NCBI GenBank assembly: GCA_017538365.1
Contig: JAFYIZ010000041.1
Span: forward strand, 36,039-100,038
DNA from: a bacterium
GTDB lineage: Bacteria > UBP6 > UBA1177
Direction: 5' to 3'
DNA length: 64,000 nucleotides
The notes below the pieces were generated by a model that was not told the DNA's origin, did no database searches, and saw nothing but the letters and a program-made list of their open reading frames with translations. Shown piece after piece: positions 42,311 through 52,748 of this stretch; positions within the stretch are counted from its first letter, which is position 1, and every line of letters begins with the position of its first letter. Position numbers and translations under genes: made by a program.

Positions 42311-43906
42311 ATGAACGCTGCTTCTATTTTAGCTGTCGCGCTTCTTGTTGCCGGTGTCGTTGCTGCCGGAGTAATCGTTTGGAAATACGTCAAAGATCTT
42401 CATGAATCGCCCCGCGACATGTGGATCCTTTTCGGATACATGGTAATTCAGTACATCGCCTACGCTGCGATGAACCCGGTCCTTACGCTGTGGCTTTCAG
42501 CTGACTGCGGGCTCAGCGACCAGATGGCTGGAAACGTCATTATGATATGGTCGATCCTGCTTTCATGCATCGGTATGGTCGCAGGTGCTCTCGTTGACAC
42601 TATCGGCGTAAGAAAAGTTATGTTCCTGAGTGTTGTTTTCCTTTTCCTTTCGAGACTTGCGATGACTTTCATCACCAATCCGGTGATTGTTTTCATCGTC
42701 GGTTTCATTCCGTTCGCACTCGGTTTCGCACTTGTTTCACCCGTTATCTCGGTTTCGATCAAAAGATATACGACTAAAGAGGGCGCAGCTTTAGGCTTCG
42801 GTCTTTTCTATGTCATCATGAATGCAGCTTACGCTGTCGGCGGCTGGCTCATTGACTTTGTCAGAGACACTTTCGCAGAGAGAGACGCGGCAGGCAAGAT
42901 CATCAACGAAAATGCCGGTATCGATCTCGCTGGAATCCATCTTTCAAGTTACCAGATGCTCTTCCTCATCGCTGTAGGACTTACTATTCTCGGCGCTCTC
43001 GTAATCATGTTCATCCGTGACGGTATCGAAGTTGTAGAAGAAACAGACGAATCGGGCAAAACCACTTCCAAAATCATCAAAAAACCCGTCGAACAGCACG
43101 GAAGCGGCCTTCAGGCTGTCAAAGGTGCAGCAGTTTCAATGGGCAAGAAGATAGGCGGAGCTGTAAAAGAAAACTACTTCTGGATCTTCATCGGTATTTT
43201 GACGATTACCCTTTTCGTCAGATTCGTATTCTTCCACCTTCACTACACTTTCCCGAAATACGGAATCAGAGTTCTGGGCGAAGGCGCGAAAATCGGATCT
43301 ATCTACGGCGTTTTGAACCCCGTTCTCATTATTTATCTCACTCCGCTTGTTGCAGCTTTCACGAGAAAGACGAAATCTTACAAAATGCTCGTCATCGGCT
43401 CGCTCGTTTCGGCTGCAAGCTGCTTTATCGCAGTTCTTCCGGGCACGATGTTCTCTTTCCTCAACGACTCAGTTTTGAGTGAAATCATCTTCATCAAATG
43501 GCTCGGAATCGCTCCAGATATGAACGCGCTTCAGGACTTCTTCGCTCAAAATCCGCTTTCGATGCAGTACTGGTCTCTCATTTTCTTCTTCATCATCTTC
43601 ACGATCGGCGAATCGATCTGGTCACCGAGACTTATGCAGTTCACGGCTGAAATCGCGCCGAAGGGAAAAGAGGGAACCTACATTTCGCTTTCGGTTCTTC
43701 CTTTCTTCTTCGCAAAGTTCTTCGTTGCTCCGCTTTCGGGCTGGCTCGTAAGCTCCTACGTTCCGCTTGACGAAGCAGGCAAAATCGCTTCCAGCTATCC
43801 GAACCACCATATGGTTTGGGTAATAATCGGCGGCATGGCACTTATCACGCCGCTCGGACTTTTGATTTTGAGACCTTTCTTCAAAAAACACATAAAAGAA
43901 GCGTAA
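42311..43906 (+). CDS. Major facilitator superfamily transporter
   Basis: The 531-residue protein has about 12 membrane helices, a short N-terminal helix before the core, MFS loop signatures (GALVDTIGVRKVMFLS in the first half) and a charged central loop with EETDESGKTTSKIIKK. The substrate cannot be read from the sequence. ACGGAGG precedes the ATG. The sigma-54 regulator begins on the next base after its stop, so the two are one operon and the regulator may control transport. Confidence 0.8.
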   Translation: MNAASILAVALLVAGVVAAGVIVWKYVKDLHESPRDMWILFGYMVIQYIAYAAMNPVLTLWLSADCGLSDQMAGNVIMIWSILLSCIGMVAGALVDTIGVRKVMFLSVVFLFLSRLAMTFITNPVIVFIVGFIPFALGFALVSPVISVSIKRYTTKEGAALGFGLFYVIMNAAYAVGGWLIDFVRDTFAERDAAGKIINENAGIDLAGIHLSSYQMLFLIAVGLTILGALVIMFIRDGIEVVEETDESGKTTSKIIKKPVEQHGSGLQAVKGAAVSMGKKIGGAVKENYFWIFIGILTITLFVRFVFFHLHYTFPKYGIRVLGEGAKIGSIYGVLNPVLIIYLTPLVAAFTRKTKSYKMLVIGSLVSAASCFIAVLPGTMFSFLNDSVLSEIIFIKWLGIAPDMNALQDFFAQNPLSMQYWSLIFFFIIFTIGESIWSPRLMQFTAEIAPKGKEGTYISLSVLPFFFAKFFVAPLSGWLVSSYVPLDEAGKIASSYPNHHMVWVIIGGMALITPLGLLILRPFFKKHIKEA

Positions 43907-45265
43907 ATGAATAGAATTGTTCTTGTCATAGACGACGAAGAATCGATACTCACTTCGCTCAAATTCCTGCTCGGCAATTCTGGCTACACCGTCATGACTG
44001 CGGCATCAGCCACCGAAGGGCTTAAAATCATTAAGGAACTTGAGCACGAACTTTCGGTAATCGTTACTGACCTTTTTCTTCCCGGCGGGTTTGACGGTTT
44101 TGACATAATCGAAGCGGTAAAAGATTTGGGAACCCAGATCCCGATAATCATGATAACCGCTTTCGGCAATGTCGAGACCGCCGTCAGGGCAATGCAGAAC
44201 GGCGCTTTTACCTTTCTTACCAAGCCGGTTGACATAAAAGTTCTTCTTGAACAGATGAACAAGGCTGTCGAAGTCGGCAATCTTATGAAGGAAAACGTCA
44301 GGCTGAAAAAGGAAAACCTCGATATTTCGGCTGATAAATACCGCATAATTTTCCAAAGCGAGGCAATGGAAAAACTTCTCAAAAACGCTGCGGAAATAGC
44401 GAAAACCGACGAAACCGTCCTCATTACCGGCGAAAGCGGAACCGGAAAAGAGCTCGTAGCCCGCTTCGTACTGCGAGAAAGCAAGCGTTCAGGCGGTCCT
44501 TTCATGGCTTTCAACGCCGCTGCAGTTAACGAATCGCTGATGGAATCGGAACTTTTCGGCTACAAAAAAGGGGCTTTCACCGGAGCTGACAAGAACTCGC
44601 CAGGATATATCGGCACAGCTGAAGGGGGAACGCTTTTCATTGACGAAATCGGCGATATGCCGCCGAGTCTGCAGACCAAGCTTCTCCGTTTCCTAGAGTC
44701 GAGAGAATATCTTCCGGTCGGAAGTTCGACTCCGCTCCACGCAAATGTCAGAATAATCGCCGCGACGAACAAAAACCTCGAAAAAGAGGCTGAAAAAGGA
44801 AATTTCAGGAAGGATCTCTACTACAGACTGAGCACTTTCATCCTTCATATACCGCCTTTAAGAGAGCGAAAAGAGGATATTCCTCTGCTTGTCCAGCATT
44901 TTGTCGAAAAAGCTTCTCTCGAATTTGCAAAAGAGGTCGTTTATCCCGATCACGAAATGATAAAGGAGCTTGTCAAACAGGAGTGGAAAGGCAATGTGCG
45001 GGAACTCAAGAGCTATGTCAGCCGCTTTGTTCTGACAGGTTCTGGGCTTCCGTCAGGCTCAAGCAGTCACGGTGAAGCCCAGTCGGAAAGCGGAGAAACG
45101 GTTCTCTCATTCCGTGTCGGAGAAAAAACACTTGACGAAATCGAAAAAGAGATGCTTGACGCGACACTCAAATTCACAAAAGGCGACAAACATCTTGCCT
45201 CGAAACTTTTAGGTCGTTCCGAGCGGACACTCTACCGCAGACTTTCAAAAGACGACGAATTTTAG
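43907..45265 (+). CDS. NtrC-family sigma-54 response regulator
   Basis: The 452-residue protein has a receiver domain (VLVIDDEES, phosphoacceptor Asp55 in VIVTDLFLPGG, TKP) and an AAA+ domain with Walker A GESGTGKE, the sigma-54-contacting GAFTGA (222-227) and a GGTLFIDEIGD Walker B. A Fis-type helix-turn-helix ends it (ASKLLGRSERTLYRRLSK). It activates sigma-54 promoters when phosphorylated. No kinase adjoins; the NtrB-like kinase at 1.9 kb is the only one in the window. Its start codon immediately follows the MFS stop codon. Confidence 0.92.
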   Translation: MNRIVLVIDDEESILTSLKFLLGNSGYTVMTAASATEGLKIIKELEHELSVIVTDLFLPGGFDGFDIIEAVKDLGTQIPIIMITAFGNVETAVRAMQNGAFTFLTKPVDIKVLLEQMNKAVEVGNLMKENVRLKKENLDISADKYRIIFQSEAMEKLLKNAAEIAKTDETVLITGESGTGKELVARFVLRESKRSGGPFMAFNAAAVNESLMESELFGYKKGAFTGADKNSPGYIGTAEGGTLFIDEIGDMPPSLQTKLLRFLESREYLPVGSSTPLHANVRIIAATNKNLEKEAEKGNFRKDLYYRLSTFILHIPPLRERKEDIPLLVQHFVEKASLEFAKEVVYPDHEMIKELVKQEWKGNVRELKSYVSRFVLTGSGLPSGSSSHGEAQSESGETVLSFRVGEKTLDEIEKEMLDATLKFTKGDKHLASKLLGRSERTLYRRLSKDDEF

Positions 45266-45278
45266 CTTCAGGTGCAGT

Positions 45279-47468
45279 TTGAAAAAAGTCAGAATTTTTA
45301 TTGCCGCAGTTCTTTTTCTGATTTTTTTCGTCTGGGCTTTTGCCGGAAATTTCGGATCTCTTTTTCTTTTTCATCTTCCGACGATGATCGTGCTTTTTCT
45401 GCTTGCATCGGCTGTTTTTGCGTTCGTTCCGGCAGAAAAACTTACCGCTGCAGTAAATAAAACCGAGCCCTACAAATTCTACATTTTTCCCGCTGTCGCT
45501 TTTCTTTTTTCACTTGCGGTTTCCCTCTTTATTTTCCGCGGTCTTCCCCATGTACCTGACGAAATGAACTACAAGTATCTGGCGGAAGCTATTCTTGACG
45601 GCAAAATTACGACACCGCTTCATCCCCACTATGAGTTTTTTCACTTTTTATATACAAACCCTGCAATTTCAGGGACTTATTCAATCTACCAAATTGGTTT
45701 CTCAATTTTTTTAGCACCGTTTGTTTTTCTTAAAGTGCCGTTTCTGTGCAATCCCCTGCTCAATGCCGCAGCAGTCTTTCTGATCGGAAAAACAGCCGAA
45801 GAGTTTTACGGCAAAACTGTCGCTTTTGTAACTATGGCGCTCGCCTCTCTATCGCTTTACACCGCTCTTATGGGCGGAACTCTGATGGCACATTCATTCT
45901 GTGCGGTCTGCACTCTCGGAGCTTTTTACCTCGCAGTACTTTCTGTCAGAAACTGCGGAACAAAAAGAGTGATGTTTGCCGCTGTTTCGGCTCTTTTCAT
46001 CTCGTTTCTGATGTTTATCCGACCGCAGAACGCCCTTTTCGCACTCATCTTCATCATGTTTTATCTGTTTGTTTTTATTGATAAGAAATCGTTTTTTAAA
46101 CTCGTTCCGGTTATGGGAGGCGTGATTTTTCTCTTTTTTCTTCTTTTCGTTTACTCGAACTATGCAATAAGCGGAAAAATCACCGAATTCAAATATGTAA
46201 AATACTGGAATATTTCCGAACCGGAGAACGACTGCATGGGGCTCGGACTCGGAAAAGGGTGCAGATTCGGAACTCCTTATGAAATGCCCGAAAACGGTCT
46301 GACTCTTCCGCTCGCCTTCGAAATCACCTCCAAAAGACTTTATTATTTTGTCTTGGATTTTATTTTCAGTCCGTTTATGCTGCTTTTTCTAATACTCGCT
46401 TTCCTGCTTGCCGAAGACAAGCTGAAACTCAAGAAACATTCAATACTTCTAACCGGTTATCTCATCTTTTTCGTTGTTTACTTTTTTTATTACTATATAG
46501 ATTCCGAATACGGTTACGGTTCCAGATATTACTACGAATGTATGTTTTTTCTTTTTCCGCCGCTTGCCGAAGGAATTCTGGCTACAGTCAGAAAATCGGA
46601 AAAAATATTTTCAAAACCGTTTTTCAAAAACGCCGTTTTTGTTCCGGCTTTTATCGCTTCAGCACTGATTTTTCAGACTTTATTGATGTTGCCGATAAAA
46701 AATTTCTACTATTCGAAAAGTTTCTGGATAGGTGACAAACTGCTTTCCGAAGCATTGAAGGAAAAGAACATAGATGAAGGAGTGGTTTTCATCTTTCCGG
46801 ACACTTTTTATGCCGACGGTGCGGTGCGTATGAATCTGCACAAAATCGATGAAAACAAGCTGATTTTCGCTCATTCCCTGGACTATATGTCAAACCAGAA
46901 TCTGATGGATTACTACAAAGGAAGGAAGTTCTACACTGCTTTTTTCAGCGCCGGCGGAGAAAAAAAACCCGAAATTTTTGAAATACACCGCGATCCTTCG
47001 GTTTCATGGGTAACTGCCGAGGCTGAATACAAGAACAATCCTGTCGACGGAGCTCCGGACTACTGCAACAAGTTCCCGCAATATCCTGATTTTATTAACA
47101 AATCTTCAGGCTTCACGCTGCCTGAAGATATGATTTCAAAGCGTGTTTTCTTTTTCTGCCGCTTTACGGAAGAAACACAGTTCTACACTTTCGGGCAGAA
47201 TTTCGAGAAAGAGGGAATTTATAAAGTCAGAATAACTTTCGCAGCGACTCCGGAAAGCGGAAAATTTTATTTTGAAAGCGGAAATTTCAGTAAAAAAATA
47301 GATTTTTACTCACAGGAGAGTCTTCTTGACAGCGTTGAATTTGATGTTTTTTTCAAAAAAGGGATGAATTTTATAAAGCTTTCTCCGGATCTTAACGGCA
47401 GACAGCACTATTTTATAATTGACAAGTTTGAATTTTTTCCTTCTGAGAAAACTGAGGCTTTGCAATGA
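45279..47468 (+). CDS. GT-C-type membrane glycosyltransferase, copy 1
   Basis: The 729-residue protein has about 11-12 membrane helices in the first 450 residues and a soluble C-terminal domain. Its first periplasmic loop has RGLPHVPDEMNYKYLAEAI, the acidic motif of ArnT/PMT-like GT-C enzymes that use a lipid-phosphate sugar. It also has YYFYYYIDSEYGYGSRYYYE, a conserved pattern shared with the next gene. The acceptor is unknown. The start is probably the TTG at 45279; no ATG with a ribosome site is near. The next gene overlaps by four bases. Confidence 0.75.
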   Translation: MKKVRIFIAAVLFLIFFVWAFAGNFGSLFLFHLPTMIVLFLLASAVFAFVPAEKLTAAVNKTEPYKFYIFPAVAFLFSLAVSLFIFRGLPHVPDEMNYKYLAEAILDGKITTPLHPHYEFFHFLYTNPAISGTYSIYQIGFSIFLAPFVFLKVPFLCNPLLNAAAVFLIGKTAEEFYGKTVAFVTMALASLSLYTALMGGTLMAHSFCAVCTLGAFYLAVLSVRNCGTKRVMFAAVSALFISFLMFIRPQNALFALIFIMFYLFVFIDKKSFFKLVPVMGGVIFLFFLLFVYSNYAISGKITEFKYVKYWNISEPENDCMGLGLGKGCRFGTPYEMPENGLTLPLAFEITSKRLYYFVLDFIFSPFMLLFLILAFLLAEDKLKLKKHSILLTGYLIFFVVYFFYYYIDSEYGYGSRYYYECMFFLFPPLAEGILATVRKSEKIFSKPFFKNAVFVPAFIASALIFQTLLMLPIKNFYYSKSFWIGDKLLSEALKEKNIDEGVVFIFPDTFYADGAVRMNLHKIDENKLIFAHSLDYMSNQNLMDYYKGRKFYTAFFSAGGEKKPEIFEIHRDPSVSWVTAEAEYKNNPVDGAPDYCNKFPQYPDFINKSSGFTLPEDMISKRVFFFCRFTEETQFYTFGQNFEKEGIYKVRITFAATPESGKFYFESGNFSKKIDFYSQESLLDSVEFDVFFKKGMNFIKLSPDLNGRQHYFIIDKFEFFPSEKTEALQ

Positions 47469-49663
47469 ATACAATCGTTAAGTCTTTGATTTCGCTAGCT
47501 GTTTTTCTAACATTTTTCTGTTGGGCAACATTCGGGAACTTTTTTCTGCCGTTAACTGTCTCTTTTCCGGTATTTCACATTCTTCTGCTCTCCTTTCTGA
47601 TACTTTTCTATGCTATTAGCGCCAAATACGACTTTTCGAAGATAAACCTGAATTTCGGCAGATCGCCGTTTTTCATTCTTCCGGCTGCGGCTTTCGTACT
47701 CTCTCTTACTACCGCATTTCTCTTTTTTCAGGGGATGCCGCATGTTCAGGACAGTATAAATTATCTCGTCATGGCGGAAAATTTCGCAGTCGGAAGGCTT
47801 CACAGCAAAATGCCGGAACACTACGAATTTTTTCAGTATGCCTATATGATTCCTGACGGCGAAAAGCTCTATTCGCTCTTCCTGCCTGGTTTTTCGTTCT
47901 TTCTGATTCCTTTCGTTATTCTGGGAATCCCTGTTCTTGCAAATCCGCTTCTCACCGCACTGAACGTTTTTCTGACGGGTAAAATCACAGAAAAACTGTT
48001 TGACAGAAAAATCGCCGTAATTTCGATGTTCTTCATGCTTTTTTCGACTTTTTTCATCGTTATGGGCGGAACCTGGATGGCTCACCCGTTCTGCATGACC
48101 ATGACTTTGCTGGCGGTTTGGGCATACATTCACATGGTTGATCAGAAATCGCTCAAATATCCGTTGATATTGGGAATTTCATTTGGATGGCTTGCTTTGA
48201 CACGCCCTCAGAACACTCTTTTTGCCGGGATTCCGCTTATTCTGCACTACTTTTGCACTATTTTGCAAAAGCAAGATGCAAAGTTTTTTGCCGAAGCTGT
48301 AAAAAAAGGTTCTTTCGCACTCCTTTCCTTCGCGCCGTTTCTCGTTTTTCTGCTTTACTACAACTCGATTTACACTGGAGATCCGCTGCTTTTCAAACAG
48401 GATGTCTTTTTCAACTACAGCGAACCGCGCAAATTCTGCCACAGATTCGGTCTGGGAACGGGCTGCTCATACTCGAACGGTATAGAACTGCCGCCTGAGG
48501 GACTTACTTTTTCACACGCGCTTCTTGTCTCGAATCACAGACTTGCATCACTGATTATGAATCTTTTTCTGCATCCGCTGACACTGATTCTTCTGCCGCT
48601 TGCTTTTGTTTTCGCCAGAAATAAGAAAGAGTTCAACAAACTGCTGTTTCTGTTCTCCGTTTTTTTCGTAAATCTGGCAGGATATTTTTTCTTTTACTAC
48701 CACGGAAACGCTTTCGGACCGCGCTATCTGTATGAAACTTCATTCTTTCTCATTGTAATCCTCGCCTATACTTTCTGCAGGATAACAGAGGGGGTATTCA
48801 AAAGGATCAAATCGGATAAACTCGCTAAAATACTGACATTTTCATTGCTCTCCGCTGCCGTTTTATACCAGACGTTCTTTACACTTCCCGCTCTGAAAGA
48901 GAGCTACGACAAAGGTTTCTGGAATGTCAGCGCAGATCTTAAAAAAGCTCTGGATAATGCCGGAATCAAGGAAGGAGTCGTTTTTGTGGCTCCTTTTACG
49001 ATGTACGGATCAGGTTATGCACTGATGGATCACAGTCATCCTGAAAACAACAAAATCATTTATGTCCGCGATTTGGGAGAAAAACAGAACAGGCGGATAA
49101 TGTTCGAATATCCAGGGAAAAAATATTACTGGGCACGATTCAAGGAACTGTTGAACAACACCGAACCGCCTGAAATAAAAGAAATTTTCGCACCGGTTGA
49201 CACTGGAGAGATTCATGTCGATCTTGAGAACAAATCATTCCCGCTGACAGGAAACCCCGATTTCTGTCAGGCGTTTCCCGAGATGTCGTATCTTGACGCA
49301 TATCTGGATATGGAACCCCCTTACCAGCACCTTGTCAAATATCAGTTTTTGTGGTTTTGCAGGTTTGCAAGCACTGACCAGTATTACGACTTCAAACAGA
49401 AAATAAACAAGAGCGGCAGTTACGAGATAAGAGTTTACGGTCTGCAGGGAAAGGAGATGGGAAACTTCGACCTTTTTATTGACGGCAAAAAAGCGGCGAC
49501 ACTCGATTTCCATGCCGACGAGAAAAAAATGAACAGCATTTCACTCCATACCCGCCTTGACAAAGGAATGCACGACTTCAGAATCGTTCCGCGCGAACTG
49601 GTCAGCCAACACAACTATTTCATGATTGATTACTTCGATTTCGTGCCGAGAAAACTGGATTGA
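47465..49663 (+). CDS. GT-C-type membrane glycosyltransferase, copy 2
   Basis: This 732-residue paralogue of the previous gene has the same plan: FFQGMPHVQDSINYLVMAENF in the first loop, GNAFGPRYLYETSFF before the last helices, and a soluble end with a carbohydrate-binding-like segment (GSYEIRVYGLQGKEMG, MIDYFDFVPRKL). The first-loop acidic pair is QDS rather than PDE, so one carboxylate differs. The ATG overlaps the copy 1 stop, so both are made together, perhaps as partners in surface-glycan assembly. Confidence 0.75.
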   Translation: MNTIVKSLISLAVFLTFFCWATFGNFFLPLTVSFPVFHILLLSFLILFYAISAKYDFSKINLNFGRSPFFILPAAAFVLSLTTAFLFFQGMPHVQDSINYLVMAENFAVGRLHSKMPEHYEFFQYAYMIPDGEKLYSLFLPGFSFFLIPFVILGIPVLANPLLTALNVFLTGKITEKLFDRKIAVISMFFMLFSTFFIVMGGTWMAHPFCMTMTLLAVWAYIHMVDQKSLKYPLILGISFGWLALTRPQNTLFAGIPLILHYFCTILQKQDAKFFAEAVKKGSFALLSFAPFLVFLLYYNSIYTGDPLLFKQDVFFNYSEPRKFCHRFGLGTGCSYSNGIELPPEGLTFSHALLVSNHRLASLIMNLFLHPLTLILLPLAFVFARNKKEFNKLLFLFSVFFVNLAGYFFFYYHGNAFGPRYLYETSFFLIVILAYTFCRITEGVFKRIKSDKLAKILTFSLLSAAVLYQTFFTLPALKESYDKGFWNVSADLKKALDNAGIKEGVVFVAPFTMYGSGYALMDHSHPENNKIIYVRDLGEKQNRRIMFEYPGKKYYWARFKELLNNTEPPEIKEIFAPVDTGEIHVDLENKSFPLTGNPDFCQAFPEMSYLDAYLDMEPPYQHLVKYQFLWFCRFASTDQYYDFKQKINKSGSYEIRVYGLQGKEMGNFDLFIDGKKAATLDFHADEKKMNSISLHTRLDKGMHDFRIVPRELVSQHNYFMIDYFDFVPRKLD

Positions 49664-49740
49664 TTACCAGCCGTCATCTGAGCAATTGTTCGTATTTTAA
49701 CCGTCACAGGTCGAATTGCATGTCGCCGTCCCGCTAACTT

Positions 49741-50155
49741 TTATATTTTTCCCATCAAAGTTTCTGTATCGATTTCCATGCGGTTGAAAGCAAACCACTT
49801 TTTGCCCAAATCTTTCAGCGAGGCTCCGAGATGATAAACCATGTCGTCTATACAGAGAAAACGGTCGTGGGAATTAGTGAAAATTTCTACTTTGATAGCT
49901 GAATATTGCGAATTGTGCTTATCGATATCAAGCTGCAGCTGCGGCGGAATGCTTTTAGTGAAAACGCTGACTTTGACTCCGTCACCATGCTTATCCAGCA
50001 TTTGTAATAATCGACTTGATAGGTTTTCCCATCGGCGGCAGTTGTTGCAAAATTTGCAACAACTCGATTTTTGTCAAGTTCCCTTTCATCAAACACATTT
50101 TTTATGTGGCGTGAAATAGTTGACTTATCTCTTTGAAAACAATAAAAATTTGATA
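49741..50155 (-). pseudogene. RhuM/ORF6N-type protein remnant
   Basis: Read on the minus strand, about 50155-50025 gives QRDKSTISRHIKNVFDEREL and ANFATTAADGKTYQVDYY, the N-terminal region of RhuM-family proteins. A frame change then joins it to LDKHGDGVKVSVFTKSIPPQ and on to VYHLGASLKDLGKKWFAFNRM, the C-terminal part of ORF6N-domain proteins. The start, the middle and the joining region are missing, so it is a broken gene. Both families are common on mobile DNA. Confidence 0.75.
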
Positions 50156-50193
50156 TTTTTTATTGTTTTAAATCCAAGAAACCAATAAATAAA

Positions 50194-50262
50194 TCAAATT
50201 TCAGATAGAATATCGAAGGCGCATCCGTGATAAATCAAAACCACAAACATCAGCTTTTTCAT
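50194..50262 (-). pseudogene. Truncated lipoprotein start (22 codons)
   Basis: GGAGGTATGCC precedes an ATG at 50262 that reads MKKLMFVVLIYHGCAFDI and stops at 50194. It looks like the beginning of a lipoprotein gene that lost its body. Together with the RhuM/ORF6N remnant it fills the 49664-50288 gap, which otherwise holds nothing recognisable. Confidence 0.45.
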
Positions 50263-50288
50263 GGCATACCTCCAAAAAATAAAGTTAG

Positions 50289-52475
50289 TTAAGGCTTTAT
50301 TTCATTTTTCGGTTTTTCTATATCCTTAATGCATCTGAACCCGACAAAAAATGAATGAATCCAAGGTGTAGAGTAATATCTTGTTTTAAGTTCAGCTCCA
50401 CTAAAATATCTTCCCCCCTTTGTAACAACCAAGTCGTTTCCGAATTTGCCTTTACACGGCGGTGTTTCGCATAAACTCTTTGTCCACTCGCTTGTTGTCC
50501 ATTCACTAACATTGCCTGACATATCCATGATTCCGCCTATAGTTTTATCTTTAGGAAACGTTCCGACTTCTACGACATCCCAACCTACAAATCCGGGATA
50601 ACCAAATCCCACATTTGCATAATAACTGTCAGGATAAGTCGAGGAATCAGGTTTTTCTTCGCCCCATAAATATGTTTTTTCTTCTCCGTCCCAAGTTGCT
50701 TTCATCCACTCGAATTCGGTCGGTAGTCTTTTGCCAAGCCAGTTGCAATAGTTCTGTGCTTCAAATTGATTGATATAAAGAACTGGAAAATTGTCATAGA
50801 ATGGATTTCCGTAGTAATCAAGAACAGTTAAAGACCTTTTTCTCAAAGGTTCCACACACGCTTTTGCTGCAACACACTCCGCATATTTTCCGTTTGTGAC
50901 TTCAAAAACATCCATCTTAAAAGGTTTTTCGATTTCGTATTCTTTGCCGTCATAAAGGAATGTTCCTGCTTCAACAAGCACCATTTCTTCATCACTGCTT
51001 GTTCCTGCAAATCCTTTGCACTCGCCATCAATACAGACATCAAAAAGTGTTGTGTCATCGTAATCGTCGCATCTTTCATGATTCGGAATGAAGTGGCATT
51101 CGCCGTCAGTTACGAAATAACGGTTATCTGTGCAGGGATTATCATCTTCGCAAAGCTCGTCGGCATTTTCAGGCAGTTTTGGCAAGTCGGGGAGTTTACC
51201 TATTTTGTCAGGGAAATAACCATCTTCTAATATGTATCTGTCCTTGATGTGAGGCCAGTCACTAGTTCTGCCCCAGAATTCAGTGACTTCACCTGTTTCT
51301 ATGTTCAAAACATAACAAACTCCTGTTGAAGTGTTTTCTGTTTCATTGGCCAAATAGCTGAAATACGGATATTCAAAACTCGGCGCAATGAAGTTGCCTT
51401 CAAAAATCCCTTTGATTTCGGGTGTCCACTTTTCTTCACGTTTGGTTTTGAGGTCGAAGCTGTATATATCTTCACCACTAAGTTGGCCAAGTTGGTTGTC
51501 GTAGTAAACAAAATCTCTTCCTGAATCTACAAGAGCGTAAATTCCGTTTATATTTATTTCTACTGAATTATGTTCCAGAACACTTATTGGAACTATCTCA
51601 TAAGTTTCGAGATCAACTGCCCAAGATTCATCACTTGTAAGTTTAGATGCATAAGGTTGATATTTCCCGATGCAAACGAGATGTCTGTTGTCAATTTTCG
51701 GAGGTTCGTTGCATTTTAAATCGGTAATCTTTCTTGTGGTGTTGCTTTCTAAATTCAATATCAAGGGATTATTTGAGACATAATCACGAAATGCAACAAT
51801 AGGATACTTCATTTGCATTTTTCCATAAACAGACCAATCTGCGATTTTTTTTATTTGCTTCGTTGTTAAGTCTCCAACAAAAAGCAAGTCAGATTTATAT
51901 ATATCAGCTTTTACACTGTCCCAAAGATTGAAAACTATTTTATTGCCATCCACTGCAAAAAGATGATGAATAAATTTTGAAGATACTATCTCGTAAACAT
52001 ATTCATCTTTTCGGTTACAACCATAAATATTCGGGCAATAGGTCTTGTCATTTTGGCATTTTGAGGAATCTTTTGGATTTAAAGCGAAAAACACAAAATC
52101 ATCGTTTATATCCATTGATTCTTCCGTATCACCAAAAGAATTATCAGACTCTATTACTGAGACATATTCATTTTCTTTTGGATTTGCTTTGCATTTCACA
52201 TTGGTTTTTACTGGACCGAAACAGAGTTTTGAATCTTCCTGATCTGGATAAATGTAGATGCAGACAGGATCTGGATAGACAACTTCCGCATTTTCATCAT
52301 AATCATCAATGATTTCCGAACTTTGTGAGTCGGAATCATCATCAACAGTTGCGATATTATCGGAATCTGCATCGGCATCAGGCAGAATGTCGGAATCGTT
52401 TGAAGAGTGAGACGAGGTGCAGGAAAAAATCAGAAAAACCAATAAAACAACCGATAAATTCAAAAACCTTTTCAT
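50289..52475 (-). CDS. Lipoprotein with propeller-like region and FGE/SUMF1-type C-terminal domain
   Basis: The 728-residue lipoprotein has the signal MKRFLNLSVVLLVFLIFSC, a DADADSDN linker and a long beta-rich middle (about 90-430) with propeller-like repeats (FALNPKDS, FLVGDLTTKQIKKIADW). The last 200 residues are a formylglycine-generating-enzyme-like domain: EMVLVEAGTF, EVTNGKYAECV, NYCNWLGKRLPTEFEWMKA and MDMSGNVSEWT, then GFRCIK. The catalytic Cys pair of true FGE is not obvious, so it is more likely a binding domain. The ATG at 52475 has GGAGG upstream. Confidence 0.75.
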   Translation of the reverse strand: MKRFLNLSVVLLVFLIFSCTSSHSSNDSDILPDADADSDNIATVDDDSDSQSSEIIDDYDENAEVVYPDPVCIYIYPDQEDSKLCFGPVKTNVKCKANPKENEYVSVIESDNSFGDTEESMDINDDFVFFALNPKDSSKCQNDKTYCPNIYGCNRKDEYVYEIVSSKFIHHLFAVDGNKIVFNLWDSVKADIYKSDLLFVGDLTTKQIKKIADWSVYGKMQMKYPIVAFRDYVSNNPLILNLESNTTRKITDLKCNEPPKIDNRHLVCIGKYQPYASKLTSDESWAVDLETYEIVPISVLEHNSVEININGIYALVDSGRDFVYYDNQLGQLSGEDIYSFDLKTKREEKWTPEIKGIFEGNFIAPSFEYPYFSYLANETENTSTGVCYVLNIETGEVTEFWGRTSDWPHIKDRYILEDGYFPDKIGKLPDLPKLPENADELCEDDNPCTDNRYFVTDGECHFIPNHERCDDYDDTTLFDVCIDGECKGFAGTSSDEEMVLVEAGTFLYDGKEYEIEKPFKMDVFEVTNGKYAECVAAKACVEPLRKRSLTVLDYYGNPFYDNFPVLYINQFEAQNYCNWLGKRLPTEFEWMKATWDGEEKTYLWGEEKPDSSTYPDSYYANVGFGYPGFVGWDVVEVGTFPKDKTIGGIMDMSGNVSEWTTSEWTKSLCETPPCKGKFGNDLVVTKGGRYFSGAELKTRYYSTPWIHSFFVGFRCIKDIEKPKNEIKP

Positions 52476-52748
52476 CTTTCGGAGCCTCCGGAAACCAAAT
52501 TTATGTAACAATCAGGCTCACATTATATCGGATATTGGAAATTTAACAAGCAGTTTTTTTCATCGCCCTAACCATCTGTTTCTGCTAACAAAAAGCGAAA
52601 AATCATCATTAAACAGACAAATTATTCCTTCTACTTGTCGAAGCATGTAAAATGTTAATAAAATAAAATGATTATCGTTTAAGTGGACTTTAAATTATAT
52701 TGAATTATAGTCTGTCGGTTGCTTTTGTACTTTTTCAAGGAGAAAAAA

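Noticed and set aside
50289-50900. FGE-like domain as a genuine sulfatase-activating enzyme
   Set aside because: No sulfatase lies nearby, the protein is a lipoprotein, and the catalytic Cys pair is not evident.
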